A DNA stretch of 64,000 nucleotides from Roseovarius sp. (lineage in GTDB: Bacteria; Pseudomonadota; Alphaproteobacteria; Rhodobacterales; Rhodobacteraceae). Below the pieces are notes generated by a model. It did no database searches. It saw only the letters and a program-made list of their open reading frames with translations, and was not told the origin of the DNA. Location: positions 62,001-126,000 of the forward strand of contig JAJFIA010000001.1 of NCBI GenBank assembly GCA_021775255.1. Direction: 5' to 3'. The translations under genes and the position numbers were made by a program. This document shows, in pieces, positions 11,568 through 21,264 of this stretch; within the stretch, counting starts at the first letter, position 1, and every line of letters begins with the position of its first letter.

Positions 11568-12331
11568 GCGCTAACACCCCGTGAATAAAAGGATTTCAGT
11601 TTGTTGTTCATCGCCGATGTATCCATGATCAGGCATATATCGAGGGTATTGAATTTATGATCAATAAAGGCACCATCCCCGACATAACCGCCCAGACGCA
11701 GATAGGCCTTGATCAGCGGCGGCATCTGCCGCATCGCCTCAACCCGGTCAAGCCGGTCCTCGGCGATCAGATCAAGCCGCTGATACTGCCCGGCACAGGC
11801 CCGCACCCGCAATTCCGGTGGGGCCAGATGCCGGTAATGCAACAAGGAAAGCGGCTGCGCTACAGCCTTGGCATCGGTGCCATGAAAGCTGGCCACGCCG
11901 AACATGATATCAATCTCATGCTGCTGCACATAACGCGCCAGCGCCTGCCACAGGTGAAACATCGCTGTACCGCCGCGATAATCGGCGGCCACACAAGACC
12001 GCCCCAGCTCCAGCAATTTGCGCCCCGAGCGTTTCAACGGCGTCAGGTCATATTCATCCTCGGAATAAAACTGCCCCGCCCTTTGCGCCTGATCTTCGCG
12101 CAAAAGCCGGTAAACCCCGATAATTTTCCCATCCCGGCGTTCATCGCTTAAAATCAGATGGTCGAAAAAGGGGTCAAACCGGTCCTGCTCCAGCCGCGCC
12201 TGATGGTCCACCATCAGGCCATCGCCGCCCAGCTCTTCCACAAACACCTCATAACGCAGGTTTTGCGCCGCCCGCAGCTCCTCTGCGGTTTTGGCTAGTC
12301 TTGCGCGAAAATGTGGCTCTGTTCGGCTCAT
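11564..12331 (-). CDS. olsB: L-ornithine N(alpha)-acyltransferase OlsB
   Basis: GNAT-like enzyme that transfers a 3-hydroxyacyl chain from acyl carrier protein to the alpha-amino group of ornithine, the first step of the phosphate-free membrane lipid ornithine lipid. The 255-residue protein has the family signatures LRYEVFVEELGG near the start, DHLILSD, YRLLR, LELGRSCV and FGVASFHGTD. The ATG at 12331 is clear. It is the first gene of a two-gene operon with olsA, overlapping by GTGA. A CtrA-like site (12441-12456) lies about 110 bp upstream; I see no convincing Pho box, although the pathway is often induced by phosphate starvation in other bacteria. Confidence 0.92.
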   Translation of the reverse strand: MSRTEPHFRARLAKTAEELRAAQNLRYEVFVEELGGDGLMVDHQARLEQDRFDPFFDHLILSDERRDGKIIGVYRLLREDQAQRAGQFYSEDEYDLTPLKRSGRKLLELGRSCVAADYRGGTAMFHLWQALARYVQQHEIDIMFGVASFHGTDAKAVAQPLSLLHYRHLAPPELRVRACAGQYQRLDLIAEDRLDRVEAMRQMPPLIKAYLRLGGYVGDGAFIDHKFNTLDICLIMDTSAMNNKLKSFYSRGVSA

Positions 12332-12440
12332 ACCGGCCCTTGGTTATCTGGTTTTACCGGGTTTTAGGGGCGCAGGCCGCCAAAGGCAACGCTTATGAAT
12401 GCAAGAATTTTCCGGCACTGGCAATCAACACAGACCTGCG

Positions 12441-12456
12441 TTAACCATTCAGTAAC
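12441..12456 (-). promoter_or_regulatory. CtrA-like binding site upstream of olsB
   Basis: TTAA-N7-GTAAC differs by one base from the alphaproteobacterial CtrA consensus TTAA-N7-TTAAC. It lies in the 130-bp gap between the DUF3553 gene and olsB, about 110 bp before the olsB start. The chpT gene of the CtrA phosphorelay is a few hundred bases away. Binding is an inference from the match only. Confidence 0.35.
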
Positions 12457-12461
12457 CAAGA

Positions 12462-12641
12462 TCAGGGATCAAAGACCTGAATAAGGGTGATGCGGGCGCT
12501 TTCTATCACAATTTTTCCGGCATGGGGAAAATTGACCGTGATTTTGCCCGCGACATTGGATTGCACCTGCCCCGTCCCCCATTCGGGATGGTCGGGGTGC
12601 GAAACAAAATGTCCCGGTGTGAGGGCCGCGTTTGGGTCCAT
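12462..12641 (-). CDS. DUF3553 domain-containing small protein
   Basis: A 59-residue protein read from the ATG at 12641 (MDPNAALTPGHFVSHPD). It shows the family pattern of an N-terminal PG-hV-HPD-PEWG-GQVQS block followed by ITVNFPHAGK-V and a hydrophobic end LIQVFDP, suggesting a single SH3-like beta barrel as in transcription-coupling or RNA polymerase-binding domains. The start is chosen because AAGGA lies 11 nt upstream and homologues are this size; an ATG at 12650 lies too close to that site. It is divergent from chpT with about 30 bp between starts. The function of the family is not known to me. Confidence 0.75.
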   Translation of the reverse strand: MDPNAALTPGHFVSHPDHPEWGTGQVQSNVAGKITVNFPHAGKIVIESARITLIQVFDP

Positions 12642-12671
12642 GATGAACATATTCCTTGAAGGAGGGCGGAA

Positions 12672-13271
12672 TTGCCTGATCATACTGATAAAATCGCCGC
12701 ATTGATAGGCTCGCGTATCTGCCACGACCTGATAAGCCCGGTGGGCGCAATCACCAACGGGATTGAGCTGATGGCGCTTTCAGGCGCGGATCAAAGCCCG
12801 GAAATGGCGCTTGTGGCGGCCAGTGCGGCCAATGCCAACGCCCGGATCCGCCTGTTTCGTCTGGCTTTCGGCATGGCAAGTGAGGGGCAGCGTACAAGCG
12901 CTGATGAAATCCGGACCATCCTGAAAGATGTCTATGCCGACAGCCGTATAGCGGTTGACTGGCAGCCCGAAGGCGATTTCGCCCGCGCCAGCGCCCAGGC
13001 CGCCCTTCTGGCCGTTTTATGCGCCGAAACCGCCGTTGGACTTGGCGGGGAAATCACCGTGAAACATGCAAATGATAGCTGGGAAATCGTTGCGACCGCC
13101 ACGCAGTTGAAAGCCGACCCGGATTTATGGGCCGGCCTGTCAAACCCTGCTAATCTGCCGGATATCGCCCCCCGGGATGTTCAGTTCATGCTGCTGCCCG
13201 ATCATCTGACCCGGCTGGGAAGGTTTTGCCGGTACAGGCTTGCGGATAACAGCATCGCACTGGAATTCTGA
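12672..13271 (+). CDS. chpT: Histidine phosphotransferase ChpT
   Basis: Phosphotransfer protein that relays phosphate from the hybrid kinase CckA to the response regulators CtrA and CpdR, controlling the cell cycle in Caulobacter and motility, gene-transfer or maturation traits in Rhodobacterales. The 199-residue protein starts with a dimerisation helix containing the phospho-acceptor His18 in SRICHDLISPVGAI, which is the ChpT signature, followed by a degenerate HATPase-like domain lacking ATP motifs. The start is TTG at 12672, decided by a near-ideal AAGGAGGG 5 nt upstream. It is divergent from the DUF3553 gene and convergent with proA across a REP-like palindrome. Confidence 0.9.
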   Translation: MPDHTDKIAALIGSRICHDLISPVGAITNGIELMALSGADQSPEMALVAASAANANARIRLFRLAFGMASEGQRTSADEIRTILKDVYADSRIAVDWQPEGDFARASAQAALLAVLCAETAVGLGGEITVKHANDSWEIVATATQLKADPDLWAGLSNPANLPDIAPRDVQFMLLPDHLTRLGRFCRYRLADNSIALEF

Positions 13272-13275
13272 ACCG

Positions 13276-13301
13276 GGTGGCGGGCTGAAGCCCGCCTTAC
13301 C
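13276..13301. repeat. REP-like palindrome at convergent junction (chpT / proA)
   Basis: A 26-bp element with core GGCGGGCTGAAGCCCGCC and flanks GGT and TTACC. The element at 26531-26556 is its exact reverse complement over all 26 bp, and 6458-6483 is a close variant. It fills most of the gap between two convergent genes. Confidence 0.8.
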
Positions 13302-13312
13302 GAAAGACCGGA

Positions 13313-14584
13313 TCAGGCGCGTACCGTGCCGTCGCCCTCAACCAGATATTTGAAACTGGTCAGTTGCGCAGCACCCACCGGGCCCCGGGCATGCATCTTG
13401 CCGGTGGCAATGCCAATTTCCGCCCCCATGCCAAATTCCCCGCCATCGGCAAACTGGGTCGAGGCATTGCGCATCAGGATCGCGCTATCAAGCCGGGCAA
13501 AGAATTCCGCAGCGGTGACGTCATTTTCCGTGAGGATGCAATCGGTGTGATTTGATCCGTGTTTCTGAATGTGTTCAATGGCTTCCGAGGCATTCTTCAC
13601 AGATTTCACCGCAATGATACTATCAAGATATTCGCATCCCCAATCCGCCTCAGCCGCAGGTTTCACCGCCGCCGCAAGCGCCTGCACTGCACCATCACCA
13701 CGCACCTCAACCCCGGCATTGATCAGCGCCTGGATGATATCACGCCCAAGGGTCCGGGCCACATCCTCATGGATCAAAAGACATTCCGCCGCGCCACAAA
13801 TCCCGGTGCGCCGGGTCTTGGCATTCAGCACCACATTCATCGCCTTCTCCGGGTCTGCCGCCTTATCCACATAGATATGCACAATGCCTTCAAGATGGGC
13901 AAATACCGGCACTCGTGCCTCGCGCTGCACCAGCCCCACAAGCCCCTTGCCGCCGCGCGGCACGATCACATCGACCGTATCGGTCATCTGCAACAATTCC
14001 GTCACCGCAGCCCGGTCGCGGGTGGGCACAAGCTGAATGGCATCCTCGGGCAGGCCAGCCGCGCGCAGGCCGGTTACGAGGCAGGCGTGTATCATAGCTG
14101 ACGAGTGAAAACTTTCCGATCCCCCGCGCAAAATCACCGCGTTGCCGGATTTGAGGCAGAGCGCCCCGGCATCCGCCGTCACATTCGGGCGGCTTTCATA
14201 GATCACGCCAATCACCCCCAATGGCGTACGCACCCGGCGAATATGCAGCCCCGATGGCATATCCCATTCCGCCAGAACCTCGCCCACCGGATCGGCCTGC
14301 CCGGCCACGGCGCGCAAGCCGTCAACAATGCCCTGAATGCGCGCCTCATCCAGCATGAGCCGGTCCAGCATCGCGCCCGACAGGCCCTTGTCACGGCCAT
14401 ATTCAAGGTCTTGCGCGTTTGCCGAAAGAATATCCGCGCGCGCCGCCCAGACAGCATCCGCCGCGGCCCGCAATGCGGCCTCTTTATCCCCGGCGCTTAC
14501 GGTGGCAAGCACCATCGCTGCCGCTTTGGCCCGGCGGCCAATATCGGCCATCAACGCCGCAATCCCTGTCTGTTCCGTCATCAT
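13313..14584 (-). CDS. proA: Gamma-glutamyl phosphate reductase
   Basis: Second enzyme of proline synthesis: reduces gamma-glutamyl phosphate to glutamate semialdehyde with NADPH. The 423-residue protein belongs to the aldehyde dehydrogenase superfamily, with the catalytic cysteine in [16 protein letters not shown] and the conserved segments [27 protein letters not shown] and [10 protein letters not shown]. Start at 14584 or the adjacent ATG 14581, both after AAGGGATGG. It lies 9 nt downstream of proB in a leftward operon with obgE, giving the first two steps of the proline pathway together. Confidence 0.97.
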   Translation of the reverse strand: MMTEQTGIAALMADIGRRAKAAAMVLATVSAGDKEAALRAAADAVWAARADILSANAQDLEYGRDKGLSGAMLDRLMLDEARIQGIVDGLRAVAGQADPVGEVLAEWDMPSGLHIRRVRTPLGVIGVIYESRPNVTADAGALCLKSGNAVILRGGSESFHSSAMIHACLVTGLRAAGLPEDAIQLVPTRDRAAVTELLQMTDTVDVIVPRGGKGLVGLVQREARVPVFAHLEGIVHIYVDKAADPEKAMNVVLNAKTRRTGICGAAECLLIHEDVARTLGRDIIQALINAGVEVRGDGAVQALAAAVKPAAEADWGCEYLDSIIAVKSVKNASEAIEHIQKHGSNHTDCILTENDVTAAEFFARLDSAILMRNASTQFADGGEFGMGAEIGIATGKMHARGPVGAAQLTSFKYLVEGDGTVRA

Positions 14585-14593
14585 GCCATCCCT

Positions 14594-16743
<2,150 letters not shown>

Positions 16744-17283
16744 TCACCCGGCTTTCCAGCTATAAGTCCAGGTCGCCAAATTGGCATTTCGCGCCACCGA
16801 GAATGCCTCGGCATCACCAAGATACTGAAAACCGCATTTTGTCAGCACCCGCGCCGAGGCGGGATTATCCTGATAAACGCTGGCAAATATGCTTTGGCAG
16901 CGCTGCGGGTTGGCCCGGATCATCGCCTCAACCGCCGCCGAGGCCACGCCCGTATTCCAATATCCCGGCGCCACCCAAAAGCCAATCTCGGATTGATTGC
17001 GATCCATACGCAGCAGGCTGATCACGCCCATCACCTCGGCCCCGCCGGTTTTGCTGCCATCCATCGCCCAGATATCCTCATCGCGCTCAGGATCATGCGC
17101 GCGTTCGATAAACGCCTCGGTGGTGCCCGGCGGCAAAGGATGCGGGATCGTGCCGGTATATTTGGCGACACGGAAATCGCTGGTATGAAGCTCAATCAGC
17201 CCCAGATCCGACAGGCATAATGGCCGCAGCTCAAACCCACCGGCATCCAGCACAGGCTGCATTGGAGATACGTCAAGCTTCAT
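16744..17283 (-). CDS. GNAT family N-acetyltransferase (RimJ/RimL-like)
   Basis: A 179-residue acetyltransferase. It matches the Acetyltransf_3 subgroup: FELRPLCLSDLGLIELHTSD, then VMGVISLLRM, IGFWVAPGYWNTGVASAAV (acetyl-CoA pyrophosphate loop) and ASVYQDNPASARVLTKCGF. Such enzymes acetylate protein N-termini (for instance of ribosomal proteins) or small amines; the context between ribosomal protein genes and obgE is compatible with the former but does not prove it. The start at 17283 follows AAGGAGAAACCTT and overlaps the LysE stop (ATGA); the longer frame to 17346 lies within the LysE gene. Confidence 0.88.
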   Translation of the reverse strand: MKLDVSPMQPVLDAGGFELRPLCLSDLGLIELHTSDFRVAKYTGTIPHPLPPGTTEAFIERAHDPERDEDIWAMDGSKTGGAEVMGVISLLRMDRNQSEIGFWVAPGYWNTGVASAAVEAMIRANPQRCQSIFASVYQDNPASARVLTKCGFQYLGDAEAFSVARNANLATWTYSWKAG

Positions 17284-17885
17284 AAGGTTTCTCCTTTGAA
17301 TAGCACGAACAGAACTGAAAGCACCGTCAACCCGGCCAGGGCCCACATCAGATAGATCTCCGCCCTGCTCCCGGCCAGTGTGTGCGCAATCCGATCCCCG
17401 CCATAGGCCCAGATCGGATGCAGCACCGCCTGCAGGCTGAAAAATGAAATGGCGATGATTGCCGTTGCCTGCAAGGCCGGACTGCCCGGAGCAACGAAAT
17501 TTGAAAATCCCGTGATGATCATCGCCCAGGCCTTGGGGTTGAGCGGATGCACCACCAGCCCGGCGATGAAGCCCGGCGCCTTTGCAACCGATCTACTGTG
17601 ATCAAACCGGATATTGGCCACTTTCCACGCCAGCCAGAAAATATAGGCGGCGGATATCCATTTCAACGCGCTGAAAATTCCCGGCGCGGTTTGCGCCATC
17701 TGCATCAGGCCAAACCCGATCGGCCAGATGATCAGTTGCTTGCCCAGGATCACCCCGCCGATAAACGGCAATGCCGCGCGAAAGCCGAACCGCGCACCGG
17801 TGGCCATCAGCGCCATATTGGCCGGCCCCGGTGTGCCCACTTGGCTGGTGCCGAAAATCATGAAACTGGCCAGTGCGACGGGCAT
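17280..17885 (-). CDS. LysE family translocator
   Basis: Inner-membrane exporter of the LysE/RhtB superfamily, which exports amino acids or related compounds. The 201-residue protein has five to six hydrophobic helices and the family signature GTPGPANMALMATGARFGFRAA near the N-terminus, and HPLNPKAWAMIITGFSNF in the middle. The start is the ATG at 17885 with GGAGG 5 nt upstream; a TTG at 17888 would be too near that site. The rplU-rpmA terminator stands just upstream. Its product overlaps translationally with the GNAT gene. Substrate unknown. Confidence 0.9.
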   Translation of the reverse strand: MPVALASFMIFGTSQVGTPGPANMALMATGARFGFRAALPFIGGVILGKQLIIWPIGFGLMQMAQTAPGIFSALKWISAAYIFWLAWKVANIRFDHSRSVAKAPGFIAGLVVHPLNPKAWAMIITGFSNFVAPGSPALQATAIIAISFFSLQAVLHPIWAYGGDRIAHTLAGSRAEIYLMWALAGLTVLSVLFVLFKGETL

Positions 17886-17904
17886 CAATGCCTCCGATAA
17901 AATG

Positions 17905-17932
17905 AAAAAAGGACCGGTGTTGCCACCGATCC
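17905..17932 (-). terminator. Intrinsic terminator of rplU-rpmA
   Basis: On the minus strand GGATCGGTG-GCAA-CACCGGTCC forms a 9-bp stem (one G-U pair) with a GNRA loop, followed directly by six T residues. It lies after the rpmA stop and before the LysE ribosome site. Confidence 0.85.
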
Positions 17933-17959
17933 CCTAAACTTAAAACCTTAAGGTTCGGC

Positions 17960-18229
17960 TTATTCGGCTGCCTCCACTTGTGGGAGAACCGAAATGAATG
18001 TGCGGCCTTTAAGCCCCTTGTGGAACTTCACGGCACCGGTCACAGTTGCAAAAATCGTATGATCCTTGCCCTGCCCCACGCCATTGCCCGGCCAGAATTT
18101 ATTGCCGCGCTGACGCGCAATGATGTTGCCGGGAATAACGGCCTCGCCGCCATATTTCTTGATGCCTAAACGCCGGCCCGCTGAATCGCGGCCGTTACGG
18201 GATGAGCCGCCTGCTTTTTTATGTGCCAT
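17960..18229 (-). CDS. rpmA: 50S ribosomal protein L27
   Basis: Large-subunit ribosomal protein placed near the peptidyl-transferase centre. The 89-residue protein starts [16 protein letters not shown], the universal L27 N-terminus without a Firmicutes-type cleaved leader, and continues with [21 protein letters not shown] and [12 protein letters not shown]. It is the second gene of the rplU-rpmA operon and is followed by an intrinsic terminator. Confidence 0.98.
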   Translation of the reverse strand: MAHKKAGGSSRNGRDSAGRRLGIKKYGGEAVIPGNIIARQRGNKFWPGNGVGQGKDHTIFATVTGAVKFHKGLKGRTFISVLPQVEAAE

Positions 18230-18240
18230 TTGCTCTCTCC

Positions 18241-18915
18241 TTAACCTTTAGCCAGTGTCGCAGCCTGCGCGATCCAGCCTTCACGCTCGATCCGGCCTTT
18301 GAACGACAGTTTCTCGTCCATATCAGCAACATCCGCTTTCGTCCATGCTGCGATTTGGGCAAAGCTTGTCACGCCGGCGGCGTTGAGCTTTTTCTCAAGT
18401 GCCGGGCCGACGCCCGAAAGCTGCTTGAGATCATCCGCTGCCACATCCGCCTTGGCGGCTTTCTTCGGGGCCGCCTTTGCAGGGGCCGCCTCAGCCTTGG
18501 CTTTCTTCGCGGGCTTGGCCGCAGGTTTCGCCGCTGCTACAACCGCCGCGCCAGAAACCGAGCCTGCGCCAATCGCAGCTTTCACACCGGATTTATCGCC
18601 GCCTTTTTCCAGAATATCCGTCACCCGCAAAAGCGTCAGATACTGACGGTGGCCTTTGGTGCGCTGCGAGCCGTGCTTGCGGCGGCGCTTGACAAAATGA
18701 ATTACCTTGTCACCGCGGATCTGATCAACAACTTCAGCCTGTACAGCCGCGCCATTCACCATCGGCGCGCCGATAACCGGCTTATCGCCGCCCAGCATCA
18801 GAATCTCGTTGAATTGAACTTTTTCGCCGGCGTCTGCTGCAAGTTTCTCAACACGAAGCATATCCCCATTGGATACCTTGTATTGCTTGCCACCGGTCTT
18901 GAGGACCGCAAACAT
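18241..18915 (-). CDS. rplU: 50S ribosomal protein L21 with C-terminal helix-hairpin-helix extension
   Basis: Residues 1-103 are a normal L21 ([18 protein letters not shown] to [14 protein letters not shown]). The 224-residue protein then carries an Ala/Lys-rich linker (about 104-160) and a folded-looking tail (161-224) with a helix-hairpin-helix: [43 protein letters not shown]. The same type of tail occurs on other alphaproteobacterial proteins, such as some NuoE subunits. L21 is about 103 residues in most bacteria, so the gene is twice the usual size. The start is the ATG at 18915; the longer frame to 18987 has no family support. A promoter and a leader of about 130 nt precede it. Confidence 0.95.
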   Translation of the reverse strand: MFAVLKTGGKQYKVSNGDMLRVEKLAADAGEKVQFNEILMLGGDKPVIGAPMVNGAAVQAEVVDQIRGDKVIHFVKRRRKHGSQRTKGHRQYLTLLRVTDILEKGGDKSGVKAAIGAGSVSGAAVVAAAKPAAKPAKKAKAEAAPAKAAPKKAAKADVAADDLKQLSGVGPALEKKLNAAGVTSFAQIAAWTKADVADMDEKLSFKGRIEREGWIAQAATLAKG

Positions 18916-19054
18916 GTGCTTTTCCTTCACGTTTTCGCGCGTTACGGCCCCCAAACCTGGGTGTTTTCGGCCCCTTGGCCACCTCACACAGCGCGCCCCA
19001 TCGGAGCGATGTTATCATCCCCGGCGCCAGGAGAATCCCCCGCCGGAATGCGCG

Positions 19055-19083
19055 CTTATCCAAGCAATCGCGGCGCAAGTCAA
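19055..19083 (-). promoter_or_regulatory. Sigma-70-type promoter of rplU-rpmA
   Basis: On the minus strand TTGACT (19078-19083) and GATAAG (19055-19060) are separated by exactly 17 bp. It would start a transcript about 130 nt before the L21 start codon, leaving a GC-rich untranslated leader (about 18916-19047) that could carry autogenous control; I could not assign a known leader fold. Confidence 0.6.
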
Positions 19084-19140
19084 GGCTTTGTCACAAACAC
19101 CGCCGCCCCGATACAAATCAGTGCCAGATGCGCGCGCCGG

Positions 19141-19974
19141 TTACAAAGGCTCACTGCTCATGTAAGACGCAACCGCCAGGCCCAGCTTATATGAAATCTC
19201 TTCAAACATCCGGTCAAACCCGGCAAAAATCGCCCGGTTCAGATCGCGGCCTTCCTTGCTGCGAAAAAACGCGGCATATTCTTCAAGCTGTTCGGGCGGC
19301 AGTGGCTGATAGGCCATCACCATATAGGAATTCAGCCATGATACGGCATCCGCCCGCGTTTCTTCCTCCTGCGCCCAGACATCTGAAAGCATCTGCGCCT
19401 CGGTCACATCGCCGCCTATTTCCGGGCCAAGGCCCTCATAAAAGCCGGTAAAAAACATCAGGCTTGAATTCAGCGTCCCTGCGACATTGAGATTGACAAG
19501 ATCGCTGTCATCAATCAGGGCCTGCACCTGTTGCAAAATCGGCGCCTGCTCAGCGGTCAAAACCTCCAGCCGCTGCTTGGCCGCGGCCTCAACATCAGCA
19601 TCGGCAAAAGCACGCCGGGCGGTAAGCTCAAGCCGGATCACTTCGCGGCCGGCATCCGAGCGAAAATATTTCAGCAATGGCGCAAGATCGGTTTGGCTCA
19701 GTTCCGCGTCAAACCCCTGCCGGACCAGTTCCAGCATCCATTCAGGGTCATAAATATCCGCCACCGTCGCATTCCAGCTTTCGGCACTGATACCGCTCAG
19801 CATGTCCTCGGCTATGACCTCGCCATAGCCCTGCCCCTCAATGCGGATGATCTCAACCGTCCCGGCGAACTGCATCAGCTCAACCAGCTCATCAAGATCC
19901 GCCTTGCGATCGGCAAGTGACGCCCCGGCGCTGAAACTGATGATTAAAAATGCGACGAGCCCCCGGATGATCAC
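19141..19974 (-). CDS. DUF2059 domain-containing exported protein (second of pair)
   Basis: A 277-residue protein with an N-terminal signal peptide (hydrophobic 4-20, cleavage after SLAD or nearby). The rest is helical, rich in Glu/Asp/Ala, and contains LLKYFRSDAGREVIRLEL and YAAFFRSKEGRDLNRAIF, two copies of the DUF2059-type F-rS-eGr motif about 130 residues apart. The start is GTG at 19974, overlapping the stop of the preceding paralogue (GTGA), so the two are translationally coupled. Probably periplasmic. The function of this family is unknown. Confidence 0.75.
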   Translation of the reverse strand: MIIRGLVAFLIISFSAGASLADRKADLDELVELMQFAGTVEIIRIEGQGYGEVIAEDMLSGISAESWNATVADIYDPEWMLELVRQGFDAELSQTDLAPLLKYFRSDAGREVIRLELTARRAFADADVEAAAKQRLEVLTAEQAPILQQVQALIDDSDLVNLNVAGTLNSSLMFFTGFYEGLGPEIGGDVTEAQMLSDVWAQEEETRADAVSWLNSYMVMAYQPLPPEQLEEYAAFFRSKEGRDLNRAIFAGFDRMFEEISYKLGLAVASYMSSEPL

Positions 19975-20828
19975 AATTCCTGCCCCGATTGCATCCCCGC
20001 CATTTTTCCCGCAAGCACCTCAAACCGGTTGGCCGTTATCTCATATTGCACTGCATTCAGCAGCTCATAAACCTCCTGCATCAATGGCTGCTCCAGCGCG
20101 TCGGCATAGGTTTTCAGATCATCGTCAGAAATATCCATATAGGTATATGCCGCTGATATCAGGCCGTTTTCCTTCAGCCTGATCCGCAGGTTAGCCTCAT
20201 TTTCAGCCATCAAAGCCCTCAGCATCCCCTCATCAACCTCACCTTCAAGAACCCCGGCATTCGAGGCGGCCATCAAGAACCTCACCTGAATTTCCTGCAC
20301 CGCCTTAACCCCGGTATCGGCCACATCAATCGCCCGGTTCATCCGTTGCAGATATCCGATGCGCAATGATCCTTCTGACACCCACTCATTCACCGCCGCG
20401 CGGCCGATTTCATTCTGCTGATCCGCATCCTTGGACAGATGTGCCGCATTTTCCACCCTGACCAGCCGCTGCCCCAATGGCGAGGCGTAAAACCCGGCCG
20501 CGTGGGCCAGTGCCTCGTCGGACAGGGTCTGCTCCAGAATATCAATGGCAATGCCGCGCATCACTTTCGTATCAAATACCTGCGTTGCCATCCGGGACCA
20601 TTCCGCGCCAAAATCTCCCGCTTCCTTGCCCAGCATCAACGGCGCGTTCTCGGCTGAATTGGCAATACTGTCCAGCGCCACATCAAAACCGGTGATTTCC
20701 AGAAAGGCCTTGACCTGCTCGCGCCCGGCCGCCGCAACCGGGCTTTGCCCTGCCATCAGGGTTATCAGCATTACCAGAAATGCCAGAATTCTTGGGGTTA
20801 TCTGTCTGAAAATCATTTGCCGCATCAT
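19971..20828 (-). CDS. DUF2059 domain-containing exported protein (first of pair)
   Basis: A 285-residue paralogue of the following gene. It has a signal peptide (hydrophobic 14-33, likely cleavage after PVAAA) and a helical body. The DUF2059-like motif appears once clearly, as HAAGFYASPLGQRLVRVENA, and again in a weaker form near the C-terminus (LKTYADALEQPLMQEVYELL). It starts at ATG 20828 and overlaps its partner by GTGA. The pair forms a two-gene unit reading away from the tRNA-Ser gene. I cannot assign a role; paired, coupled paralogues suggest a heteromeric periplasmic complex. Confidence 0.72.
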   Translation of the reverse strand: MMRQMIFRQITPRILAFLVMLITLMAGQSPVAAAGREQVKAFLEITGFDVALDSIANSAENAPLMLGKEAGDFGAEWSRMATQVFDTKVMRGIAIDILEQTLSDEALAHAAGFYASPLGQRLVRVENAAHLSKDADQQNEIGRAAVNEWVSEGSLRIGYLQRMNRAIDVADTGVKAVQEIQVRFLMAASNAGVLEGEVDEGMLRALMAENEANLRIRLKENGLISAAYTYMDISDDDLKTYADALEQPLMQEVYELLNAVQYEITANRFEVLAGKMAGMQSGQEL

Positions 20829-21001
20829 ATCATTCCCTTTTTGAAAGCCCGTATTCTACACATAATGGGTTTCCAAATAATGTTGAATCACAATTTTGTT
20901 TCGCACCACCAGACAAGGCAGCTCTTTATTTTACCCCAGCGGGCAAAACCCCTTGTCTCGCCCATCAAAGGCCAGTAAACGAAGCGCTCCATTCCCCCTG
21001 C

Positions 21002-21091
21002 GGAGAGGTGCCGGAGTGGTCGAACGGGGCGGTCTCGAAAACCGTTGAGGGTGCAAGCCTTCCCAGGGTTCGAATCCCTGTCTCTCCGCCA
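21002..21091 (+). tRNA. tRNA-Ser (anticodon CGA)
   Basis: A 90-nt tRNA with long variable arm. Acceptor GGAGAGG pairs with TCTCTCC (21081-21087), followed by discriminator G and encoded CCA (21089-21091). The anticodon loop is CTCGAAA closed by GCGGT/ACCGT, giving anticodon CGA for codon UCG. The T arm is CAGGG-TTCGAAT-CCCTG. The gene stands alone; no rRNA or integrase lies next to it, and I see no duplicated 3' end that would mark an integrated element. Confidence 0.97.
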
Positions 21092-21264
21092 TTTCCCGCA
21101 TTTCTGTGAAAAGATCCTCTCTTGGCTTGAATGAGCTATTCAGGTTGGTTTCCTGACATTCCGAAGCATGGCCGGGCATCACACCATCGCCAGTCTCGCA
21201 TCTTGGGAGCCTAACAACACGCCCACCGGTTTCAACAGCGGTGCCTGATACCTGCCTGCCGCGT

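Noticed and set aside
21002-21091. tRNA-Ser as an integration site of a mobile element
   Set aside because: No integrase, no repeated tRNA 3' end and no shift in composition next to it; flanking genes are core genes.
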